Origin: Phoenix dactylifera
Lineage: Eukaryota > Streptophyta > Magnoliopsida > Arecales > Arecaceae
DNA length: 64,000 nucleotides
Direction of reading: 5' to 3'
Assembly (NCBI RefSeq): GCF_009389715.1
Contig: NW_024067912.1
Span: 124,001-188,000 of the forward strand
The notes beneath the pieces are model-generated. The model was given only the letters and a program-made list of their open reading frames with translations. It ran no database searches and had not been told where the DNA came from. Below, in pieces: positions 48,520-59,253 of this stretch (positions within the stretch are counted from its first letter, which is position 1; each line of letters begins with the position of its first letter). The translations under genes were made by a program, and so were the position numbers.

Positions 48520-51080
48520 AAGCTGGAAAGGCGAGGTTGCAGGCTAGCGGCAGAGGCGGATCTTCCTCCATGGGAGGAAGGGGAGAAAACCCCTGAAGAG
48601 CCTCTTAGGGTTCAAGTTCTCCACTGCCGGCCGATTCACATGCCGAGCAACTCGTCTGTGCATGGTTGATTAGTTGATCACATTCAGCTTGTGCATCGGC
48701 TCACAGAAGAAAGTTCGAGAGGGCATGGAGAAGAAAGCAGGGAGAATCATGAGACAAGATGAGGAAAGAAAGGTTGGAGAAGCAAGGGAACAAGAAACTC
48801 GATAGCAAAACGAGTCGAATTTCATTTCGATCAGTGCACCACAAAAGCAAAAACAAACCGAGCGAGGCAGCAATCAGCGATAAGCGTAGGATGCATAAGA
48901 CCCATAGAAACTGAGACGCATGGTTGGTATGGTGTACTGCCATGCGTTGCATATGGTATATGATATAATTCCTCTTTGGCTTAAATTTTTTTTTAAAAAA
49001 AGAAAAAAATATTGAACCGATTCTGGTATGACCGGTCCATCCGATTCTGGATCCCAATTCAACCGACCAGACCAGCCAGTCCGATCCAGTTGTAAAAATA
49101 TTGAAGAAAACTAAATAGACGTTGGTGACTTGATGAATTAGTCAAATTAGTATCAATTAATTTTGTAGAGCATGTTTAGAGAATTAGGCTAAAAATTCTA
49201 TTGGATTCATACCAGTGCAACTAGCAACATGGATTACAAAGTGGTCTAGGCCTATATTCATAAATACTAAGAAATAGCTTTGGAGTGGGCCTGTCGAATT
49301 TTATAGAAAGAAAAAAAAAATCTCATCTATAAGATTTGGGTCAGCCCATTCCAAACCTATTTCTGAATACTCATAGGGCTAGTCCGGTCTTTGTAAGTTG
49401 TATTGATCCAATTCATGAGGTTAATAGGATTTTCAGTATAATAATCTAAATAAATTTTTAAATAAAGAAAAGTCCTACCATCTCGAAAGATGTTGACCAT
49501 GCGGAGAAGTACTGATGCTGACAAGTATCAATTACCAAGATGTTTGAGCATTATTGCACTAATTGGACGAGCCAATAGCTTTTCTTGCCGGAAATGGTTC
49601 AAGTCACCAATGGTGGTGAACCTAGCTTTTCTTCAGGCTCTCCACTGCTAGCCGCTTCGCGTGCCGGCGTGTACCTTAGTGCACGGAGGAAAGCTCGAGA
49701 AGGTGCAGAGAGAGAAATAGGGGAAGCAGGAGAGAGGATGAGGGAAGAAAGGTTGGAGAAGAGGGCCCAGAAGTTAGGGAAGCATGGGAACAAGAAACCC
49801 GAGGGAAAAGAAAAAAAAAAATCAATTAGTGCTTTAATTTAGAAAAATTATATCCCGCACCTTGCACACCATATCAACGATACACCATAGGAATAAACGA
49901 GACAACATGCATGAGACGACAATCTAATATAAGTGCTAGGCATGGTTAGGGCTGCAAATGGATCGAGTCGGATCGGATTCTGAGTGATCCCGATCTGACA
50001 TGGTTTTTTGTTCGGATCCTAAATTTGGATTCAGGCCCAACTCGGTTGAAAATAGGGTCGGATCAGATTGTGTCCATGCCTACAAATTTTGACATGACGG
50101 GTCATTCGGGTCGGATCCGAGTTCGGATCCGGGTCCGGGTCTATATATCTTTATATTCAAAGTTTCACTATATAATAGTAAATAATATTAAGCAATTATT
50201 GCCCTATTTTTTTTTGAAAAAGAAAATAGACATTTTACTAGATAAACTATATACACATGTTCAAATTCAACATTCTCTAAATTCAACAAGTCGGTTTCAA
50301 TAATATCTATAAAAAAAATCTGATCTAAAAAAAATGAGTCAGGCCAGGTCTTATGCGGGTCGGGTCAGATTGGGCTATGGGTCGTTCCGACTCATTTGCA
50401 GCCCTAGGCATGGCGTACCACAGGAACAAATTAAAACATAGGGCTATAAAAACTTAGAAACGTGATTAATGTGGTGTACCAGGTGCATATGCTACACAGT
50501 ATAATTTTCTTTCAGCTTCAAGGTTTTTTGAGAAAAAAAAAAAGGTTAGTGCTTTAACTTAAAAAAATAATATTTTGCACCATGCGTACCATGTCAACGA
50601 TGCACTATAGGAACAAATGGAGATAAGATGCACGAGGCTGCAACCCAAAATAAATTCTAGGCATGGTGTACCACAGGAACAAATTAAAACATGAGGTCTA
50701 TAAAAACTGAGATATGTGATTAGTTCGTGTACCACCATATGGTGCATGTGCCGCACGGTATAATATTCTTTCGACTTCAAGATTTTTTTTTAAAAAAAAA
50801 AATTCAAATGGCACCGGACCAGTCTGGTCTGATTGTAAAGATATTGAAGAATATTAAATAGACGTTGGTGACTCGATAAATTGGTCAAGAAAGAACCGAT
50901 TAATTCTTCAAACGGGAAAAGTCCCGCATTGAAGAAAACTAAATAGACATCGGTCACTTAACGTGTTGGTCAAGGTAGTATCAATTAATTCTTCAAACGG
51001 AGAAAAGTCCCAGACGCAGGCTATTTGGATAAGTAGCGATGCTGACAAGTATTCCTTATCTAGATATTTTAGTATTATTG
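48520..51080. repeat. Cluster of diverged repeat units interrupted by a hAT element
   Basis: Several blocks recur in this stretch. One lies near 48600-48800 and 49615-49805 (CTCCACTGC(C/T), AAAGGTTGGAGAAG, GGGAACAAGAAAC). A second lies at 49835-49946 plus 50407-50545 and again at 50551-50790 (CAACGATACACCATAGGAA against CAACGATGCACTATAGGAA, CCACAGGAACAAATTAAAAC). A third is TAAATAGACGTTGGTGACT, near 49113 and 50850, with a variant near 50940. A fourth is CTGACAAGTAT, near 49518 and 51031. This suggests one ancestral unit repeated with losses. No coding potential is evident. Confidence 0.65.
49947..50406. mobile_element. hAT-type non-autonomous element (460 bp) with perfect 14-bp TIR and 8-bp TSD
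   Basis: The left end is TAGGGCTGCAAATG and the right end CATTTGCAGCCCTA, an exact inverted match. The flanks are GGCATGGT (49939-49946) and GGCATGGC (50407-50414), an 8-bp target duplication with one mismatch, as expected for hAT. The interior holds palindromic GGATCCGAGTTCGGATCC-like sequence and AT-rich DNA without an ORF for a transposase. The neighbouring repeat copy retains the unoccupied site (GGCATGGT, 50660-50667), which confirms the insertion. Confidence 0.9.
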
Positions 51081-52316
51081 GGTTAGTCCGACTGAACCAA
51101 AAGTTTTTTTTTTTTTTTTTTTAAATATATTAGCGATATACACACAACAAATATGGATACAGCTCATAAAGTTAGAAACAAAAAAAATTGCAAAAAAGAC
51201 GAGACATAGTTAACCTTCATGTTTACATGAGTAGTTCGATGAAAGACGCACTCATCCAAAAAACTATGAATGTCATGAATCAACCACATTCCGCCAGCAG
51301 CAAGGCTCAGACTCTGGATCTACTCTATCACCGTGACTAAGTCTCTCTTAAGAACAGTACGGTCTTCAACCACTATCTTTAAAGAAATAGTTCAAGCCAC
51401 CAGAGATGGTGAACATAGCTTAAAATAAGAAGGGAGGATGGGGTAGTGGTTGAATGGGAACCACTGCCAAACCCTGCATTGGCTTTGTTATTATGATCAC
51501 CAATTAGTTCTTTACTCGCGGGTTTTTAAGTTTATTTTTTTCCATGGTGAGGAAAGAAAAATGCTTTGAGGTACCCAACCTATTTAAGTGAAAAGTTCTT
51601 CAGGTTCACCATAACTAGTTTGGCAATCCGGCATTCAACCATCCTATTATATACGGTATTTATGTCTGCAGTTGGGCGACTTCCTTCTTATCAAATGATA
51701 GAGTATACTTCTCCATGTCTGCGCAAAGAGGACATAACAATACTCAAAATGAAATGATGAGATAGCCTTATAGCATAATTGGCTGTTTCATGGCTTTTTA
51801 ATAACGATGTCAACATGAATGAAAGTCAACTGCTCCAAATTGTAGATATTGTGATAAGTCACTGACATATCATTATTTGGTTGGAAAAATGACCCTGGGC
51901 TGCTTAATCATCCCATCAAAACATCTCTTGATGTGGTGCCAAGGTTGGCATGCCATGTTTCAAATATCCCAACATTAATCACATCAATTTCCATTTCCGT
52001 TTCATGCCAAGTTGGCATGTGAGACTAAAGAGATGGCGTATCCCATTGCTGCTAGAATTCGAGGTCAGCTAAGATTGGTTGAATGGCTGAGATAAGATTT
52101 AGGTCGGATGAGATTCAAGGAAAAGCACTTCAAATTGGCGAATGGTGAAGATGTCGCTAATTGTCCTCCAGAACGCCAATCCAACCTGAAACGAAATTCT
52201 CTTGCCAGAAGTTTTTCGATAGAGAATCCTCCGAGATGCAAGTTAGTCGAATTCTAGAGAAATAGTAGGAGAGTGAGAGAGTTTTTAGAGAATAGAAGTG
52301 GAAAGAACATACCTGG
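51081..52316. other. Intergenic region left of the retrotransposon nest
   Basis: AT-rich DNA with a T-run at about 51105-51121. Around 51940-52025 are GGTTGGCATGCCATG and CATGCCAAGTTGGCATG, short partly inverted words of unknown meaning. No gene was recognised. Confidence 0.5.
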
Positions 52317-52684
52317 TGTTAAGGAAGGAGCCAAAGAATCATGATCCTCCCATCACGGCAGTAATGGACTCGAAGATTATGGCAAGATCACAGAGTTTGT
52401 TAAGGAAGGACCCGAAGAATCAGAATCCTCCCATTACGGCAGTAATGGACCCGAAGATTCGGGCAGGATCACAAGGTTAAAGGACAATGGCTAGCAATTT
52501 CATTAATGATTCAATCACAATGATTCCTGCTTTATTTACTTCCTGTAATCTTATGATTTGTTTCTCAATTTTTGTGTACAAATAGGGCCATATGCAGGAC
52601 AACAAGACACAAGAAAATTCTCAAGATAGTCTCTCCTTTTCTTTCTCTTTATTCTTCCGTTCGTTATCTAACTCTGATTTTTCA
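52317..52684 (+). repeat. Putative 5' LTR of the copia element, containing a two-copy 81-bp tandem repeat
   Basis: It ends CTGATTTTTCA immediately before the primer site. Two units starting TGTTAAGGAAGGA (52317 and 52398) share CCTCCCAT(C/T)ACGGCAGTAATGG and (C/T)CGAAGATT. Tandem repeats in U3 are often enhancer-like in copia LTRs; that role here is inference. No second LTR is in the window for comparison. Confidence 0.65.
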
Positions 52685-52696
52685 TGGTATCAGAGC
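52685..52696 (+). other. Primer binding site of the copia element (tRNA-iMet)
   Basis: TGGTATCAGAGC is the standard 12-base complement of the initiator methionine tRNA 3' end. It abuts the LTR end at 52684. Confidence 0.9.
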
Positions 52697-53084
52697 ATAG
52701 AAACAATTCTGGATAGCCGAGTTTTCTTTTCTTTCCGCTGATTTTTGGTTCAAGCTCTAGAAAAAAAGGGCTCATCGTCTGGTTTAGATTTCGCAGAAAC
52801 AAGTTTTTTTTTCGGTTAGGCCGTGTGGTTCACCAGAAATTTGTTTTAGTAATTGTGCTTTTGTAGTTGTGCTTCTTGTATTTGTCTACAGTTGAGACAT
52901 TTTGTCAAACACCTAGAGGCTTTTTTTTTTTTTTCTGATCCACTTACAACTTGAGAATCAGACCTAGGCTTGCGTATCTCCACTGCGCTTGCGTTGCACC
53001 TGATCCGTGCTCTTCATTCGCCGCCTGCCGCACCAGATTTTTTTTTTAGCATCCTTTTCTCAAGCCAAAAAAAAGAATACTTAC

Positions 53085-53510
53085 GGGTGGTGAGAAGCAG
53101 AGTTTTGAAGATCCAAACCACCATCTTTACCTCCATCATTCTGACCAACCTGGAGTGTTATTAGTAGCCCAACCTCTCATAGAAGAAAATTATAACTCAT
53201 GGAGTCGCGCCATGACTACAGCTCTCAGTGCCAAGAACAAACTTGGGTTCATTGATGGCACTTTTTCCAAACCGACAATTTCATCATCGGCCAAATTCAA
53301 GCAGTGGGTTCGATGCAACGATCTGGTAAAGTCTTGGTTGCTTAATTCTGTTTCAAGAGAGATTTCATCAAGTATTCTTTATTGTGATAATGCTCGTGAG
53401 ATTTGGGTAGATCTAAAAGATCGTTTTTCTCAAGTTAATGGCCCTTGAATGTTTCAACTCGAACAAGACATTCATAATCTTGTTCAAGGCACTATATCTG
53501 TCACTACCTA
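53085..53510 (+). pseudogene. Copia gag, N-terminal part, interrupted by the TRIM insertion
   Basis: The frame shows PLIEENYNSWSRAMTTALSA and KNKLGFIDGTFSKP, the copia gag signature (DUF4219/UBN2-type), then KSWLLNSVSREISSSILY and AREIWVDLKDRFSQVNGP. A stop codon (TGA) follows at 53446-53448. The remaining similarity (QLEQDIHNLVQG) runs on to the insertion point at 53510. Gag forms the virus-like particle of the retrotransposon. This copy is dead. Confidence 0.85.
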
Positions 53511-53788
53511 TGCAACAACCCAGGACCACACCCAAAATGGCTAGCCAGAAGGTATTATTTGGGTTCCTTAATCCTGTATAAGTATCCAAGATCTACCCAG
53601 CGAATAACCGATGTGGGACTAAACACACGTCTACACAGGTCCTCACATACTCCCCATGTTCAAGCCCTGACGTCCTCGTCAGGCTAAGGGTTCAAATTTA
53701 ATCACAAACACCACAATTGGCCCGTGGTCAGCCCCAATGGATCCGTGCTGCAGTGTCCCCTAGTCCACATAGGTTATGGATCGGGTCT

Positions 53789-53800
53789 GCTCTGATATCA
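53789..53800 (-). other. Primer binding site of the TRIM
   Basis: The minus strand reads TGATATCAGAGC, one change from the tRNA-iMet complement. It lies two bases inside the LTR and fixes the orientation of the element as minus. Confidence 0.85.
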
Positions 53801-53900
53801 TTTGTAACAACCCAGGATCTCACCCAAAATGGCTAGCCGGAAGGTATTATTTGGGTTCCTTAATCCTGTATAAGTACCCAAGATCTACCCAGCGAATAAC

Positions 53901-55459
53901 TGATAGTCCCTAGACTCTACCACAAGTGCATGGGTCATGACAAGTAGAATAGGGCAAAAAGAGTATCGTTTCCACAAGGAGGCGATTCAAGTACCAATTT
54001 ATAAATTTCCTATATTATTTAGACAACCCCAAATTGATGTGACTGACTGCAATTTCTTGACCTGAAAAATCAAATGTGAAAGGTTCCTAGGGCTTGGATT
54101 TCATCAATTGAATTCCTTCAATGAATTTAAATCTGATTGTTAATATTCTGCTAATTACAATGACCGAATCCCTTTTTTTTATGTGATATCCTCTTTCAAG
54201 GTATAACACCTATACCTATATTAATCCTATGTCTACTTTCGTGATCATAGAAATTAATATAAATTCATTATGATCTGTGAAATTCTTGATTGTAGGTCAC
54301 AAGGGTGTGCATTTATTTCTAAACTACACCACCAATGTTTGATAAATTCACCAACTAATATCGAACTTCAACTTTCGTTACTTCATTCAACATCTTAAGC
54401 ATGCAATTCATGGCCAGTAAATTGCAAGAATGAAAACCGAAATCATCAAATTGCAATTAACAAAAGATATTCAATACAACCATACTCAATTCATATCAAA
54501 AATTCAATGACTACGTCCTAACCCTAGGATAAGAAAACTAGCAAATCATAACTAATAAATCAATCCAATTATTTCTCAAACATAAATTCGCATTCAACAT
54601 TCTTAATAACAATTCAGCAAATAAAAAAATAAAAAAAATATATATATAAGAGAAAGGAAAAGAACTCTGTATTTGCAAAAATCCTCCGTTCCGTTCTTTC
54701 TTCCAGAATTCCAGCTTTTTCTTCCTCTCGGAATTTCTAGCTTTTCCTCCTCTCGGAATTTCAGATTCTCTGCTTCTTCTTTTTTTTATCTGCTTCTCCT
54801 CCTCTTCGTATCTGCTAGCTCTCCTCCTCTTTTTCGGAATTTCCTTTTTTTGAATTTTAAAACAGATTTCCTCCCTATCTGCTAGCTGAAATCTCGAAAT
54901 TCTAGGCTGATTTTTAGACTCGACTCCCAGCTGGATTTAGAGCACCAAAACGATATACTTTGGAGTTGGACCCTTCACAAAAGTTTTAGATATAGTTCTC
55001 AGCTTTCCAACGCATCTGGGTTTGCATTATTCTGACTTATATAACTCCAGATACAAGCTGAAAACCGAAATAGGGTCTGGGCCGCAGTAAAATTCTGGAC
55101 AGATTCGGACTTCTCCGTTTCGGCTAAGTTTTGGACTTTAAAACGGCAGAACTTGGTTTTGTGATCTTCATAAAAGTTTTAGGTCTCCATCTTATCTTTC
55201 CAGCAAGCTAAACAACATCTGAAACGGAGGTCTGTAGCTCCAGTTAGAACCCAAAAACTGAACAGTGTTCTGGGTTGACTAGACCAGCCCAATTTCAACC
55301 AATTCAATAATTAAACACCTGCAAAATACCAAGAATTTTCAAGAATTAAATAAATATAAAAGACACCTAAATTCTAGACAAATGAGCTAAGAACATACAA
55401 AACACTCTAAAATAAAATAATTAAGACTAAGAAAATGTGTGAAATAAATTTCCATGTCA
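53901..55459 (-). repeat. 3' LTR of the gypsy element
   Basis: It is nearly identical to the LTR at 59254-60787. It holds one extra block of about 25 bp around 54730-54755 (a second copy of CCTCTCGGAATTTC). TATATATATAAG near 54640-54652 gives a TATA-like signal on the minus strand. It borders the polypurine tract on the element side. Confidence 0.95.
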
Positions 55460-55490
55460 AATACCCCCAAACTTGAATGTTTGCTTGTCC

Positions 55491-57305
55491 TCAAGCAAAA
55501 GAAAAACCATAAAAACAAAGGACAATAACCATAGTCAGGCTCAACTCATCACACATTAGCTCAAAAGGCAAACTCCAATCTGGGGCTGCCATAATTGGTG
55601 CTGACACCAACTCTTGCTTCAACCTGTTAAAAGCATTCAAAGAATCCTTATCAAAATCAAACACAACATCCTTATTCAACAGATTACAAAGAGGTTTAGA
55701 AATTTTAGAGAAATCCTTAATAAAACGCCGGTAAAATCCTGAGTGACCAAGAAAACTTCTAACTCCCTTAACATTTGTAGGTGGTGGCAATTTTTCAATA
55801 ATTTCTATTTTTGCTCGGTCCACCTCAAGGCCTCTTGCTGAAATTTTGTGGCCTAAAACAATACCTTCCTGCACCATAAAATGACATTTCTCCCAATTTA
55901 AGACCAAATTGGTCTCCTCACAGCGCTGCAAAACTCGAGATAAGTTATCTAAACAACTATCAAAAGAAGATCCAAAAATAGAAAAATCATCCATGAAAAC
56001 CTCCATGATCTTTTCAACAAAATCAGAGAAAATAGCCATCATGCAACGTTGGAATGTAGCAGGTGCATTACACAAACCAAAAGGCATCCTACGGAATGCA
56101 AAAGTACCATAAGGACAAGTGAAGGTGGTCTTTTCTTGATCTTCGGGGGATATAGAAATCTGGTTATACCCTGAATAACCATCTAAAAAACAGTAATACG
56201 CATACCCAGCAAGTCTCTCAAGCACCTGTTCAAGAAAAGGTAAAGAAAAATGATCCTTACGGGTAACACTATTAAGTTTCCTATAATCTATGCAGACTCT
56301 CCACCCAGTTACTGTCCTAGTAGAAATTAATTCATTATTTTCATTATGCACCACAGTCATCCCACCCTTTTTAGGTACTACCTGCACTGGACTAATCCAT
56401 GAACTATCAGATATAGGATAAATAATCCCTGCATCTAACCATTTAAGAACTTCAGCCCTAACTACTTCTTTCATGTTCGGATTTAACCGTCTCTGATTTT
56501 CAACAATAGGTTTATGGTTATCCTCCATTAAAATTCTATGCATACACAATGAAGGGCTAATTCCTCTAAGGTCTGATATAGTCCATCCTATGGCTTTTTT
56601 TCTCAATCTCAAAATACGTATCAATTTGTCAAGTTGCTCATCAGACAAAGAAACACTCACAATCACAGGTAAAGTATTATTTTCACCTAAAAATGCATAC
56701 CTGAGATGTGAGGGTAATGGCTTCAACTCCAGAACTGGTGCTTTCACATTAGAAGGGGGAGGGGGTGGCTTACCTTTGCCGATATCCTCAAAATAAATAC
56801 CTCTCTTCTTTGTCTTAGGACATGTAGCCTCTAATGCACACGCCACTTTAGCAACCTCTAGATTATCATCTTTACTTGTCCCTGCACTCACTAAACAAGT
56901 CTCAAGAGGTTCTTTAGTATTTTCAGCCCTAAAAACCTCTCTGGTCGACTCATCTACAACATCAACTCGAAAAACATGATCAGTAAAAGAAGGATATTTA
57001 GTAGCTTCAAATAAATTAAACTCTACCTCTTCTTCACCAACCTTCAAAGTCAACCTACCATTCTTAACATCTATGATAGCTCCAGCTGTGGCTAGAAAGG
57101 GCCGGCCTAAAATGATAGGGATCTCGGTGTCTTCTTCCATTTCCAAAACAATAAAATCAACTGGAATGATAAACTTCTTTACCTTGATCAGCACATTCTC
57201 AAGAATACCCAAAGGATATTTGACCGATCGATCAGCTAGCTGCAAAGAGATGGTAGTAGGCTTTAACTCCTTCAATCCAAGCTTCCTAGATACAGATAAA
57301 GGCAT
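55491..57305 (-). pseudogene. Gypsy protease and reverse transcriptase, truncated polyprotein
   Basis: This is the same frame as gag, separated by one stop. The protease active-site region reads YLGAS directly after that stop instead of beginning with Asp, so both the stop and the catalytic residue are damaged. ILGRPFLATAGAIIDV and NGRLTLKVG complete the protease fold. Reverse transcriptase shows VQVVPKKGGMTV, CIDYRKLNSVTRKDHFSLPF, PFGLCNAPATFQRCM, the active site EVFMDDFSIF, and GHSGFYRRFIKDFSKISKPL. The frame leaves the family sequence at PFELMCD (about 55548), at the start of RNase H, and ends 18 codons later beside the polypurine tract. RNase H and integrase are therefore deleted. Confidence 0.9.
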
Positions 57306-57329
57306 TAGTGAAACACTAGCACCTAAATA

Positions 57330-59138
57330 TCACAAAGCTCTAGAAAAATCAACATCACCTATAGTACAAGGAATAGAAAAACTCCCTGGATCTCTTAGCT
57401 TTGGTGGAAGCTTATTCTGGATAATGGCACTGCATTCCTCCGTCAAGGCAATGGTCTCGAAATCTTCCAATTTCCTCTTCTTAGACATGATCTCCTTTAA
57501 AAATTTTGTATATGCAGGAATTTGTGCTAAGGCGTCTGCAAAAGGAATATTAATGTGAAGCTGCCTAAACACTTTCAAAAATTTCTCAAACTGTTGATCA
57601 ATTTTATTCTGCTTAAGCCTTTGAGGAAAAGGAATGGGAGGAACATAAGGTTCGACTGGTGGTAGTGGGGATGGTGTCTTGGCTAGGTCCTCAACTTCTT
57701 CACTAACCTTCTTGTTCACCTCTTCATAGTCTACTTTATCACCAACTATAGTCTCACCACTTACCTGACCAAGTTGCTTACCACTTCTCAAGGTGACTGC
57801 CTTGCAATGTTCCTTCGGATTGACCTCTGTCTTACTAGGCAAATTACCCTGTCCACGAAAATTGATGGAATTGGCTAACTGCCCCAATTGCATCTCCACA
57901 TTTCTATTGGAACTCGCCAACTGATCAACCTTTGCTTCCAGTCTCTCAAATCTCTCTGAACTGGCATTGGCTAACTTCTCAATAGCTATCTCCCAAGACT
58001 GTTTACTTTCTGGTTGGGATGGTTTTGGTTGGAAACCAGGAGGATGGAGAGGTCTAGAACTGCAACCTTGGTTACCTTGATCTTTCCATGAAAAGTTGGG
58101 ATGATTCCTCCATCCTGGGTTGTATGTGTTGGAATAAGGGTTGTTCTGCTGCTGCTGCCTGTTATAATTAGACACAAATTGAACCTGCATACAATCAGAA
58201 CTCATGTGAGCTCCTCCACAGCAATCACAACTCAATACAGGACTAGAAATGGAATTCACATTACCCAGCTTACCGAACATTTTTACTAGAGAATCAACCT
58301 TGGCATTCAACATGTTTATGCCATCTACATCATACATACCTGAAACTTTCTTAGGCATACCTCTTTCATTAGACCACTGATAATTGTTAGAGGCCATTTC
58401 TTCTAACAACTCATATGCCTCTTCTGTTGACTTACTCATTAAAGTACCTCCTGCAGCTGCATCTATAGTAATTCTGACTGAATGTGTTAATCCATTATAG
58501 AAAGTCTGTACAATCAGCCAATCAGGAAGACCATGATGTGGACACTTCCTCTGCAAATCCTTAAACCTCTCCCAGGCTTCATACAAAGATTCACCATCAA
58601 ACTGAGCAAAACTGGTAATATCATTTCTAAGTTTGGCAATCTTACCTGGGGGAAAATACTTACTCAGAAAAGCTTGTGACAAGGCATTCCAGGTGGTGAA
58701 AGAGTTAGGCGCTTTGGAATTCAACCAGGCCTTGGCTTTATCCTTTAGAGAAAATGGAAAAAGTCGGAGTCGAATAGCATCATCACTAACTCCATTCATC
58801 TTGATTGTATCACAAATCTCCAAGAAATTGGCAAAGTGTGCATGTGGATCCTCAGAAGGTCCTCCACCAAACTGCTCCTGCTGCACCATCTGGATGAGAC
58901 CAGGCTTAATCTCAAAATTATTAGCATTGACTGTAGGTCTCACAATACTGGGTTGAGCACCATTGACATTCGGCACTGCATAGTCACTCAACAACCTTTT
59001 ATTCTGGTTATCTTGATTATCTGCCATGGCTACTGCTTGTTTTTGCTTTAGCTCTAATCTTTGTTGTTTCCTTAATGCTCGTAGGGTTCTCTCAATTTCT
59101 GGATCAAAAGGCTCAATTAGCTCACAGTTTCGTGGCAT
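57330..59138 (-). CDS. Gypsy (Athila-like) gag, intact 602-codon frame
   Basis: It starts MPRNCELIEPFDPEIERTLR. Retrotransposon gag landmarks follow: LRLFPFSLKDKAKAWLNS, FPPGKIAKLRNDITSF, ESLYEAWERFKDLQRKCP and AYELLEEMASNNYQWSNE. Then come a Cys/His cluster SCDCCGGAHMSSDC (a degenerate knuckle), an Asn/Gln-rich stretch, AVTLRSGKQLG, and FLKVFRQLHINIPFADAL before the protease. It ends at a TGA in the protease region, in the same frame as the next ORF. Gag packages the element's RNA. The open frame over 1.8 kb fits the youth shown by the LTRs. Confidence 0.9.
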   Translation of the reverse strand: MPRNCELIEPFDPEIERTLRALRKQQRLELKQKQAVAMADNQDNQNKRLLSDYAVPNVNGAQPSIVRPTVNANNFEIKPGLIQMVQQEQFGGGPSEDPHAHFANFLEICDTIKMNGVSDDAIRLRLFPFSLKDKAKAWLNSKAPNSFTTWNALSQAFLSKYFPPGKIAKLRNDITSFAQFDGESLYEAWERFKDLQRKCPHHGLPDWLIVQTFYNGLTHSVRITIDAAAGGTLMSKSTEEAYELLEEMASNNYQWSNERGMPKKVSGMYDVDGINMLNAKVDSLVKMFGKLGNVNSISSPVLSCDCCGGAHMSSDCMQVQFVSNYNRQQQQNNPYSNTYNPGWRNHPNFSWKDQGNQGCSSRPLHPPGFQPKPSQPESKQSWEIAIEKLANASSERFERLEAKVDQLASSNRNVEMQLGQLANSINFRGQGNLPSKTEVNPKEHCKAVTLRSGKQLGQVSGETIVGDKVDYEEVNKKVSEEVEDLAKTPSPLPPVEPYVPPIPFPQRLKQNKIDQQFEKFLKVFRQLHINIPFADALAQIPAYTKFLKEIMSKKRKLEDFETIALTEECSAIIQNKLPPKLRDPGSFSIPCTIGDVDFSRAL

Positions 59139-59229
59139 ACACTAAATATAGAAAACGTAAATTAACAAAAAGAACAAAACAGTCTAAATTAATGCAGAAA
59201 ATTATTTGTATTGATATTAAAAACAATCC

Positions 59230-59247
59230 TCTCCGGCAACGGCGCCA
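59230..59247 (-). other. Primer binding site of the gypsy element (tRNA-Asp type)
   Basis: The minus strand reads TGGCGCCGTTGCCGGAGA. It differs at one base from the tRNA-Asp complement commonly used by Athila/Tat gypsy elements. Confidence 0.85.
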
Positions 59248-59253
59248 AAAACT

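Noticed and set aside
49585..49842. Glu/Arg/Lys-rich 85-codon frame, partly repeated near 48700
   Set aside because: A low-complexity charged frame within a repeat cluster. The repeat copy at 48.7 kb does not keep the frame, so coding is unlikely.
53511..53902. Considered whether the TRIM is a Cassandra element
   Set aside because: Cassandra LTRs carry a 5S rRNA-like region with its internal promoter. None is visible in these 137-bp LTRs.
57073..57558. 161-codon plus-strand frame
   Set aside because: Antisense shadow of the gypsy gag/protease region.
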